NCBI GenBank assembly: GCA_964653095.1
Contig: CAZZEH010000002.1
Span: 94,449 to 158,448 of the forward strand
Source: JAMLHH01 sp964653095
GTDB lineage: Bacteria > Bacteroidota > Bacteroidia > Chitinophagales > JADIYW01
Reading direction: 5' to 3'
DNA: 64,000 bases
Numbering within the stretch: position 1 is the stretch's first letter; each line of letters starts with the position of its first letter. The translations under genes were made by a program, and so were the position numbers. Of this stretch, positions 17,009 to 23,397 are shown piece after piece. The notes below the pieces were generated by a model. That model was not told the DNA's origin. It saw only the letters and a list, made by a program, of their open reading frames with translations, and made no database searches.

Positions 17009-17029
17009 TGCTTTCAAATTATATATGAA

Positions 17030-18709
17030 ATGCCTAAACAATTAAATAAGTATAGTCGCCATATCACGCAGGATCCTACGCAGCCGGCAGCACAAGCCAT
17101 GCTTCATGCAATAGGTTTGTCAAAAGAAGATTTAGAGAAGCCACAGGTAGGCATTGTCAGCTCAGGCTGGGACGGAAATCCCTGCAATATGCATTTAAAT
17201 GTTTTTGCTGCACAGTTAAAAGCTCAGGTGCATAAACAGGGATTGATAGGGCTCAACTTTTATACGATAGGAGTGAGTGATGGTATCTCTATGGGAACGG
17301 AAGGTATGCGTTATTCATTGGTTTCCAGAGAGGTAATAGCTGACTCAATAGAAACAAACGCCGGCGCACAATGGTATGACAGCCTGATTGCATTAGTAGG
17401 CTGTGATAAAAATATGCCGGGTGCCGCGATTGGTCTGGCGAGGCTTGACAGACCTTCTATCATTATTTACGGCGGGACAATTGCTGCCGGATATTATAAA
17501 GGAGAAAGATTGGACGTAGTCTCTGCTTTTGAAGCTTTAGGGAAAAAAACTGCCGGTCTTATTACAGAAGAATATTATCAGCATGTTATAGAAAATGCAT
17601 GCCCGGGCGAGGGAGCATGCGGTGGAATGTACACGGCCAATACAATGGCATCCGCATTGGAAGCATTGGGAATGAGTCTTCCATACACTTCGTCCAATCC
17701 GGCTAACAGTAACGAAAAAAAGGCAGAGATGGCTCAGGCAGCTGCAGCTATAAAAGTGCTTTTGGAAAAAGATATTAAGCCCACGGACATTATGACCAAA
17801 AAGGCCTTTGAAAATGCAATTAGGCTGGTGATTGTATTAGGCGGTTCTACCAATGCAGTCATGCATTTAGTGGCAATGGCCAAATCTGTAAATGTGGATA
17901 TTACCATAAAAGATTTTATCCGATTGGGAGAAATTACTCCTATGCTGGCAGATTTTAGGCCAAGCGGAAAGTATGTCATGGAAGACCTGCAAGAACAGGG
18001 AGGTACTCCGGCGGTGTTGAAATATATGCTGGAGAATGGAATGCTGCATGGGGACTGTATAACTGTTACGGGTAAAACTATGGCAGAAAATCTTGCAGAA
18101 CTACCCGGATTAAAAGAAGGACAGGAAATTATTCACACTTTGGACTATCCTATAAAAAAGGATAGCCACATCCGTATCCTGTACGGCAATCTTTCCAAAG
18201 AAGGAGCAGTAGCCAAAATTACCGGAATGGAAGGAGAGTTTTTTGAAGGACCGGCACGAGTTTTTGATAGTGAGCAGGAAGTAATAGATGCCATGCTGTT
18301 AAAAACAATAAAAAGCGGAGACGTAATCATTATACGGTATGTAGGTCCAAAGGGAGGACCGGGAATGCCTGAAATGCTGAAACCAACCTCCACTCTTATG
18401 GGATTGGGATTAGGCAAAGAAGTGGCACTGATTACGGATGGCCGTTTTTCCGGAGGTTCTCATGGCTTTGTAGTGGGACATGTGACCCCGGAAGCTCAGG
18501 TGGGAGGCAATATTGCTTTGGTCAAAGAAGGAGATACAATTCGTATAGATGCCATTAATAACACTATGGATATTTTGATTTCAGAAGAAGAACTCAATGC
18601 ACGTCGAGCCAAATGGACAGCTCCGCCGCTCAAGGCCCGGAGAGGTATTCTGTATAAATACGCTAAAAATGTGTCCTCTGCTTCTGAGGGCTGTGTGACA
18701 GATGAATAG
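17030..18709 (+). CDS. ilvD: dihydroxy-acid dehydratase
   Basis: IlvD dehydrates 2,3-dihydroxy-acids to 2-oxo acids in valine and isoleucine synthesis, using a [2Fe-2S] cluster. The protein has 559 residues, normal length. The three cluster cysteines can be placed: Cys52 (PCNMH), Cys125 (GCDKNMPG) and Cys197 (GEGACGGM). The C-terminal GRFSGGSHGFVVGHVTPEA signature is intact. The start is ATG 17030 (MPKQLNKYSRHITQDP); the open frame continues up to a TTG at 17006, which is part of the promoter box. It probably acts with the nearby ilvE; no ilvBHC genes are in the window. Confidence 0.94.
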   Translation: MPKQLNKYSRHITQDPTQPAAQAMLHAIGLSKEDLEKPQVGIVSSGWDGNPCNMHLNVFAAQLKAQVHKQGLIGLNFYTIGVSDGISMGTEGMRYSLVSREVIADSIETNAGAQWYDSLIALVGCDKNMPGAAIGLARLDRPSIIIYGGTIAAGYYKGERLDVVSAFEALGKKTAGLITEEYYQHVIENACPGEGACGGMYTANTMASALEALGMSLPYTSSNPANSNEKKAEMAQAAAAIKVLLEKDIKPTDIMTKKAFENAIRLVIVLGGSTNAVMHLVAMAKSVNVDITIKDFIRLGEITPMLADFRPSGKYVMEDLQEQGGTPAVLKYMLENGMLHGDCITVTGKTMAENLAELPGLKEGQEIIHTLDYPIKKDSHIRILYGNLSKEGAVAKITGMEGEFFEGPARVFDSEQEVIDAMLLKTIKSGDVIIIRYVGPKGGPGMPEMLKPTSTLMGLGLGKEVALITDGRFSGGSHGFVVGHVTPEAQVGGNIALVKEGDTIRIDAINNTMDILISEEELNARRAKWTAPPLKARRGILYKYAKNVSSASEGCVTDE

Positions 18710-18741
18710 CGCAGCATCCCAACTTTTGAATCTATGTGCAA

Positions 18742-18855
18742 ATGATCATCTCGATAGTTTGCTATATTGCCCAATATGTTAATGCATTGCCGAGGCCGGA
18801 ACCATCTTATTGGTATAAAATACCGGATAATGACGGGCAAAATCTCTTTTATTGA
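18742..18855 (+). CDS. possible 37-residue small protein between ilvD and thrS
   Basis: An ATG at 18742 opens a 37-codon frame ending TGA at 18853-18855. It reads as a hydrophobic start (MIISIVCYIAQYVNAL) and a tail with PRPEPSYWYKIPDNDG. The DNA here is visibly richer in G+C than the surrounding intergenic sequence, as coding DNA would be. No family is recognised and no promoter or ribosome site stands out. It contains no Thr or Ile/Val runs of the kind expected of an attenuator leader peptide. Weak call. Confidence 0.22.
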   Translation: MIISIVCYIAQYVNALPRPEPSYWYKIPDNDGQNLFY

Positions 18856-18918
18856 AGTATTGGCTTTTATAAATCTTTAAATTTTGTATTTATCAATATA
18901 CAACTGCATTTCTTTATA

Positions 18919-18926
18919 TAACTTTG
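18919..18926 (+). promoter_or_regulatory. -7 element before thrS
   Basis: TAACTTTG fits TAnnTTTG and ends ten bases before the thrS ATG. No well-placed TTG is present. No T-box-like structure was recognised upstream. Confidence 0.45.
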
Positions 18927-18936
18927 CGTATTCTTT

Positions 18937-20862
18937 ATGAACCAAATAAAAATAACATTTCCGGATGGCAGCCATCGTGAATATGAGAAAGGAACCACAC
19001 CGTTAGAAATAGCTAAAAGTATCAGTAACTCACTGGCCAAGAAGATTATTGCAGCCAAGGTGAACGATAAAGTATGGGAGGTAAATCAACCCATAGAAGA
19101 TAATGGAGCTTTACAGCTTTTTAAATGGGAGGATGCGGAAGGCAAGGCGGCTTTCTGGCATTCTTCGGCGCACTTAATGGCTCAGGCCATTTTAGAACTT
19201 TATCCTAAAGCTAAACTGACAATTGGACCGGCAATAGAAAGCGGGTTTTATTATGATGTTGATTTCGGTGAGGAAACCTTTTCGGAGAACGATTTTGAAC
19301 GTGTCGAAAAGAAGATGCTGATAAATGCAAAGAAAAGCGCCACTTTTAATAAATATTCAGTTTCAAAAAAGGAAGCGTTAGAAGCTTATGCTGATAATGA
19401 GTTTAAAACGGAAATGATTCAAAATCTGGAAGATGGGGATATTACATTCTGTACACACGATAATTTTACAGACCTGTGCCGAGGTGGTCATATACCACAT
19501 ACCGGATTAATAAAAGCCGTGAAACTGACAAAAGTTTCCGGTGCATACTGGCGAGGAGATGAACACAAACCGCAGTTAACCAGAGTGTACGGAATATCTT
19601 TTCCAAAGCAGGAATTGCTGGATGAGTATGTCAGACAAATTGAAGAAGCCAAAAAGAGAGATCACCGTAAATTGGGGCGGGAGCTCGAATTGTTTACATT
19701 TTCAGACAAGGTTGGAATGGGACTTCCTTTATGGCTTCCTAATGGAACCTTGATACGCGATATTTTGGTTGATTTCCTCAAAAAAGAACAGATAAAGAGA
19801 GGGTATAAACCGGTAGTAACGCCTCATATTGGTAAAAAGGACTTATATGTAACATCCGGGCATTATGAAAAATACGGAAAAGATGCATTTCAGCCTATCA
19901 ATACACCGGATGAAAATGAGCAGTTCTTTTTAAAACCGATGAACTGCCCTCACCATTGTGAAATCTTCAAGACCGTACCCAAGTCATACAGAGAATTACC
20001 GTACAGATTAGCAGAATTTGGAACGGTGTACAGATATGAACAGAGCGGTGAACTACACGGACTGACAAGGGTGAGAGGATTTACTCAGGATGATGCACAT
20101 ATTTTCTGTACAACTGACCAGCTGAAAGATGAGTTTAAAGAAGTTATTTCTCTTATCAAATACGTATTTGAACGATTGGGCTTTGAGGATTTTGTAGCTC
20201 AAATTTCTCTCAGAGACAAGAAAGATACAAGTAAATATATCGGAACAGATGAGAATTGGGCGAAGGCTGAAAGTGCAATAATAGAAGCCACTCAGGAAAT
20301 GGGATTAGATACCGTAACAGAATATGGAGAAGCGGCATTTTATGGACCTAAGCTTGATTTCATGGTGAAAGATGCGATAGGAAGGTCTTGGCAGTTAGGC
20401 ACGGTTCAGGTAGATTATAATCTCCCCGAAAGGTTTAATTTGGAATACATCGGTGCCGATAATGAAAAGCACAGGCCGGTTATGATTCACAGGGCTCCAT
20501 TTGGCTCTTTGGAAAGGTTTATGGCAATTTTGATAGAAAACTGTGCAGGGAATTTCCCGCTTTGGCTGGCTCCAAAGCAAGTAATCATTCTGCCGATTAG
20601 CGATAAATTCACACACTTTGCTGAAGATACTCTCAATAAATTGTTATATTCAGAACTAAGAGCATCTATTGACTCACGTACTGAAAAAATAGGCAAAAAG
20701 ATTCGGGATGCGGAAATGAGCAAGATTCCTTATATGCTGATTTTGGGAGAAAAGGAACTGGCAAATGACGTTGTATCGGTGCGTCGCCACGGAACAGGTG
20801 ATATAGGGCAAATGTCAATAGAAGAGTTTCTAAAAATTCTTACAGAAGAAAACTATCATTAA
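18937..20862 (+). CDS. thrS: threonine--tRNA ligase
   Basis: A 641-residue class II aminoacyl-tRNA synthetase of full length. In order: N-terminal TGS domain (1-61, ITFPDGSHREYEKG), the editing domain with the HSSAHLMAQA motif (about 73-82) and the Cys/His pair of DLCRGGHIPHTG (about 180-191), the class II catalytic core (about 240-530) with the zinc Cys in MNCPHHC and motif 2 FGTVYRYEQSGELHGLTRVRGF, and the C-terminal anticodon-binding domain (about 540-641). It leads the conserved thrS-infC-rpmI-rplT cluster; infC follows after 32 bases. Confidence 0.97.
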   Translation: MNQIKITFPDGSHREYEKGTTPLEIAKSISNSLAKKIIAAKVNDKVWEVNQPIEDNGALQLFKWEDAEGKAAFWHSSAHLMAQAILELYPKAKLTIGPAIESGFYYDVDFGEETFSENDFERVEKKMLINAKKSATFNKYSVSKKEALEAYADNEFKTEMIQNLEDGDITFCTHDNFTDLCRGGHIPHTGLIKAVKLTKVSGAYWRGDEHKPQLTRVYGISFPKQELLDEYVRQIEEAKKRDHRKLGRELELFTFSDKVGMGLPLWLPNGTLIRDILVDFLKKEQIKRGYKPVVTPHIGKKDLYVTSGHYEKYGKDAFQPINTPDENEQFFLKPMNCPHHCEIFKTVPKSYRELPYRLAEFGTVYRYEQSGELHGLTRVRGFTQDDAHIFCTTDQLKDEFKEVISLIKYVFERLGFEDFVAQISLRDKKDTSKYIGTDENWAKAESAIIEATQEMGLDTVTEYGEAAFYGPKLDFMVKDAIGRSWQLGTVQVDYNLPERFNLEYIGADNEKHRPVMIHRAPFGSLERFMAILIENCAGNFPLWLAPKQVIILPISDKFTHFAEDTLNKLLYSELRASIDSRTEKIGKKIRDAEMSKIPYMLILGEKELANDVVSVRRHGTGDIGQMSIEEFLKILTEENYH

Positions 20863-20894
20863 TTTTATATTTTTACACTAAACAAAAAAACAAT

Positions 20895-21443
20895 TTGGCA
20901 CGAAAACAAAGAGGCTCATACAGAGCAAAAAAAACTAAAGAACACAACCTAAATCAGGAAATTAAGGCTTATGAAATCAGACTGGTCGGTGATGGCACAG
21001 AGCCGGTAATTATGCGTACGTCCGATGCCATTCGAATGGCCGAAGAGCAAGGACTTGATTTGGTGGAGATTTCTCCTAAAGCAAATCCACCTGTTTGTAA
21101 AATTCTGGACTATAAGAAATTCCTTTACGAAAAGAAGAAAAAGGAAAAGGAAATAAAGGCAAAAGCTCATAAAACAGAAGTAAAAGAGATACGATTTTCT
21201 CCCAATACAGATGAACATGATTTAGAGTTTAAAAAGAAGCATGCAATTAAATTTTTGCAGGAAGGCTCAAAAGTGAAGATTTATGTACACTTTAGAGGGC
21301 GTGCGATAATGTTTAAAGAAAGAGGAGAACTTCTCTTACTGCAATTTGCACAAAGCTTGGAAGAATACGGAGCTTTGGAACAAATGCCTAATCTGGAAGG
21401 TAAAAGAATGATTGCTTTTATAACACCGCATAAAAAGAAGTAA
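20895..21443 (+). CDS. infC: translation initiation factor IF-3
   Basis: IF-3 binds the 30S subunit and checks start-codon pairing. The 182 residues have both domains: N-domain with IRLVGDGTEPVIMRTSDAIRMAEEQGLDLVEISPKANPPVCKILDYKKF, joined by a Lys/Glu-rich helix to the C-domain with KEIRFSPNTDEHDL and VKIYVHFRGRAIMFKERG. No ATG is in a suitable place; the frame opens at a TTG at 20895 (MARKQRGSYR). A weak start codon fits the known self-control of infC by codon discrimination in E. coli, where it is AUU. It lacks its own promoter and is presumably read from thrS. Confidence 0.95.
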   Translation: MARKQRGSYRAKKTKEHNLNQEIKAYEIRLVGDGTEPVIMRTSDAIRMAEEQGLDLVEISPKANPPVCKILDYKKFLYEKKKKEKEIKAKAHKTEVKEIRFSPNTDEHDLEFKKKHAIKFLQEGSKVKIYVHFRGRAIMFKERGELLLLQFAQSLEEYGALEQMPNLEGKRMIAFITPHKKK

Positions 21444-21495
21444 GCCGGATTTAAAAATAATTTAAAGCACGATAAAACAAAAGTGTTCATTTTTA

Positions 21496-21525
21496 TTGGA
21501 TGATAATTTAAAAATTGTATCTTTG
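21496..21525 (+). promoter_or_regulatory. promoter for rpmI-rplT
   Basis: TTG (21496-21498), 19 bases, TATCTTTG (21518-21525): a full match to the phylum consensus. The rpmI ATG is 23 bases downstream. The two ribosomal-protein genes can thus be expressed apart from thrS-infC. Confidence 0.7.
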
Positions 21526-21548
21526 CAATCTCAAAATAATAGGTAGAA

Positions 21549-21746
21549 ATGCCCAAGCAAAAAACAAATTCGAGCGCAAAGAAAAGATTTAAACTTACAG
21601 CAACAGGTAAAGTAAAAAGAGCAAAAGCCTATAAAAGCCATATCCTGACTAAAAAAAGTAAAAAAAGAAAAAGGAGATTGCGTCAACCGGCTATAGTAGC
21701 TCAGGTAGAAATGAATAATGTGAGGAAATTGCTCGTATTAAGTTAA
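21549..21746 (+). CDS. rpmI: 50S ribosomal protein L35
   Basis: A 65-residue highly basic protein starting MPKQKTNSSAKKRFKLTATGK with the L35 core HILTKKSKKRKRRLR (about 46-60). Length and order (between infC and rplT) are standard. It is 24 bases from rplT and shares its promoter. Part of the large ribosomal subunit. Confidence 0.96.
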   Translation: MPKQKTNSSAKKRFKLTATGKVKRAKAYKSHILTKKSKKRKRRLRQPAIVAQVEMNNVRKLLVLS

Positions 21747-21770
21747 TCAAAAGAAAAAAGTAATAAAGTT

Positions 21771-22115
21771 ATGGCAAGAGCAGTAAATGCTGTCGCGGCT
21801 AAAGCAAGAAAGAAAAAAGTTCTGAAACAGGCCAAAGGCTTTTTCGGACGCCGTAAAAATGTATGGACAGTAGCTAAAAATGCGGTGGACAAAAGTATGC
21901 AGTATGCTTATGTAGGCCGCAAGCTTAAAAAGAGAAATTACAGAAGCATGTGGATAGTACGTATCAATGCAGCTGTAAGAGAATATGGAATGAGTTATTC
22001 TGTATTTATGGGAAAATTGCGTGAAGCAGGAATAGATTTAAATCGTAAAACTCTTGCAGATTTGGCACTAAATAATCCCGAAGCTTTTAAAGCTATCGTA
22101 GAAAAGGTTAAGTAA
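21771..22115 (+). CDS. rplT: 50S ribosomal protein L20
   Basis: A 114-residue basic protein with the L20 pattern: ARAVNAVAAKARKKKVLKQAKGFFGRRKN at the N-terminus, then YAYVGRKLKKRNYRSMWIVRINAA (about 45-68) and the C-terminal LNRKTLADLALNNPEAF. L20 is an early 23S rRNA-binding assembly protein. In other bacteria L20 represses rpmI-rplT through an mRNA structure; I could not identify such a structure here. A strong terminator closes the cluster at 22139. Confidence 0.96.
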   Translation: MARAVNAVAAKARKKKVLKQAKGFFGRRKNVWTVAKNAVDKSMQYAYVGRKLKKRNYRSMWIVRINAAVREYGMSYSVFMGKLREAGIDLNRKTLADLALNNPEAFKAIVEKVK

Positions 22116-22138
22116 AGTACTTTTCATATCAAATGAGT

Positions 22139-22170
22139 CAGGTCATCGTAAAGGTGACCTGTTTTGTTTT
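22139..22170 (+). terminator. Rho-independent terminator of the thrS-infC-rpmI-rplT cluster
   Basis: CAGGTCA (22139-22145) pairs exactly with TGACCTG (22155-22161); two inner pairs extend the stem to nine, with loop GTAAA. TTTTGTTTT follows. Confidence 0.88.
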
Positions 22171-22276
22171 GACAGGGTAGGGCGGCCATAAATGCGCAAC
22201 TTAAAAGTCTTATCCTTTTTCCAAATAAATTTATTCAATCCAGGCAGCTTTATTTTATGTCGTGAAATAAACCAAA

Positions 22277-22286
22277 CAAACGTTTG
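22277..22286. promoter_or_regulatory. CAAACGTTTG palindrome before the SCP2 gene
   Basis: A perfect 10-bp palindrome; beyond a one-base mismatch, the flanks continue A-rich on the left and T-rich on the right. It lies 31 bases upstream of the -7 element, a position suited to a regulator. Its core AAACGTTT recurs at 3800-3807 in front of the enoyl-CoA isomerase gene. Confidence 0.3.
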
Positions 22287-22316
22287 ATTTATTTTCTTTT
22301 TTATCATTCTAAATTT

Positions 22317-22324
22317 TATATTTG
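22317..22324 (+). promoter_or_regulatory. -7 element before the SCP2 gene
   Basis: TATATTTG matches TAnnTTTG and ends 23 bases before the ATG at 22348. The nearest TTG upstream (part of the palindrome at 22277-22286) is too far away. Confidence 0.45.
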
Positions 22325-22347
22325 GTTAATTAAAAATAAAAACGAAT

Positions 22348-22668
22348 ATGACAGCAAAAGAAATTGTTTTGGGATTGCCTCAAAGATTTAAAGGAGACGA
22401 GTCAAGTGAAAACGGTCTTTTTCATTTCCAGCTGGAAGGTGAAGGCGGTGGCGATTTTACTGTAAGCGTACAGGATGGAGTATGTACTGTGGAAGAAGGA
22501 TTGGACGGAGAAGCGGATTGTATCATTACTTCTACTGCGGCTGATTTTGAAGATGCCGAACTTGGCAGGGTAAACAGGCAAATGGCTGTGATGATGGGTA
22601 AAATCAAAATCAGCAACTTAGGAGCTATGTTGAAGTTCCTTTCTTTGTTCGAAGATTTGAGCGAGTAA
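22348..22668 (+). CDS. SCP2 sterol-binding domain protein
   Basis: A 106-residue stand-alone SCP-2 domain: LPQRFKGDESSENGLFHFQLEGEGGGDFTVSVQDGVCTVEEGLDGEADCIITSTAADF-type strands, then a C-terminal helix pair with GRVNRQMAVMMGKIKISNLGAMLKFLSLF. These small hydrophobic-pocket proteins bind fatty acyl or sterol-like lipids; the bacterial ligand is usually unknown. It is monocistronic, behind a -7 element and a palindrome, and is convergent with the acylase operon with only 16 bases between. Confidence 0.88.
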   Translation: MTAKEIVLGLPQRFKGDESSENGLFHFQLEGEGGGDFTVSVQDGVCTVEEGLDGEADCIITSTAADFEDAELGRVNRQMAVMMGKIKISNLGAMLKFLSLFEDLSE

Positions 22669-22684
22669 TCTTCTGAGTTTAAAT

Positions 22685-22972
22685 TTATTTGGGCAGCTCT
22701 GTATTGGAGCTGCTTTTTTCTTCCTGGGCTCTAAGTCTTTCAAAAGCTTTTTTCATACTCTTGTGCATATCGGTGAAGTGCGAAATGCATTCTTCAATTA
22801 ACTCATCGTCCACCAACTTCGACAAGTCTTCCAAATTTGTAATGATGTCGCTTTGACGAATCTTATAGGTTTGTTCTACCTGACCCATTTCTAATTTAAC
22901 GGAATAACGCATATTTAGTGCGAATACTGTAATTTTCACATACGGGTGCGGAATGGTACCAACTACTCTCAT
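22685..22972 (-). CDS. conserved hypothetical protein (Bacteroidota)
   Basis: A 95-residue protein. The first 60 residues (MRVVGTIPHPYVKITVFALN, then a YSVKLEMGQVEQTYKI strand) look like a small beta domain; the rest is a helix with HFTDMHKSMKKAFERLRAQEE ending in a polar tail. The opening with VGxIPHPxxKITVF resembles short uncharacterised proteins that I have seen across Bacteroidota, but no function is known to me. It starts one base after the stop of the membrane-protein gene and is the last gene of the penicillin-acylase operon. Confidence 0.65.
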   Translation of the reverse strand: MRVVGTIPHPYVKITVFALNMRYSVKLEMGQVEQTYKIRQSDIITNLEDLSKLVDDELIEECISHFTDMHKSMKKAFERLRAQEEKSSSNTELPK

Positions 22973-22973
22973 A

Positions 22974-23396
22974 CTATTTTAAATCTAACTTCAAACTTTT
23001 AATTTTCTTGAAACGGGCATTCCTGCCTGAAAATCCCTCGGCTATTAATGTTCCGCTCAAGGCAAATAATCCGCCTAAAATACTAAATAATCCGGTGCCA
23101 ATCCAAAGTAGAGTAGAACCGTCTAAACTAATATCTGCGGAACTCCCCAAAATATGACCGATTTTGTCCGAAAAAATGAAATTATCTGTACTGGCCAAGA
23201 AAAAACAATAAGAAAAGTAATAGATGCCTATACCTATAAATCCTGCCCAAAAAGAAGTGAAATTAAGCTTGGTGAAAACGGCTATTCCCGACAAAAAGCA
23301 GACTGCCGTAAATATCCACCATGGAAAGATTTTACTTAAAAAAAATGTTCCCAATAAAATGAGTAGAACTTGTATGATAAAAAAGGTTGTTTTCAT
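22974..23396 (-). CDS. small integral membrane protein of unknown function
   Basis: A 140-residue protein with about four hydrophobic segments (near residues 2-20, 27-42, 48-68 and 93-120), the last two separated by a polar loop SFASTDNFIFSDKIGHILGS-like stretch, and a basic C-terminus (RNARFKKIKSLKLDLK). It has no recognised domain. It is separated from the penicillin acylase stop by one base and from the following gene by one base, so expression is surely linked to the acylase. A role in the same envelope process is possible but not shown. Confidence 0.7.
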   Translation of the reverse strand: MKTTFFIIQVLLILLGTFFLSKIFPWWIFTAVCFLSGIAVFTKLNFTSFWAGFIGIGIYYFSYCFFLASTDNFIFSDKIGHILGSSADISLDGSTLLWIGTGLFSILGGLFALSGTLIAEGFSGRNARFKKIKSLKLDLK

Positions 23397-23397
23397 A

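Noticed and set aside
17006..17029. Eight-codon N-terminal extension of IlvD from a TTG
   Set aside because: The TTG is part of the TATCTTTG promoter box, and ATG 17030 gives the usual IlvD N-terminus.
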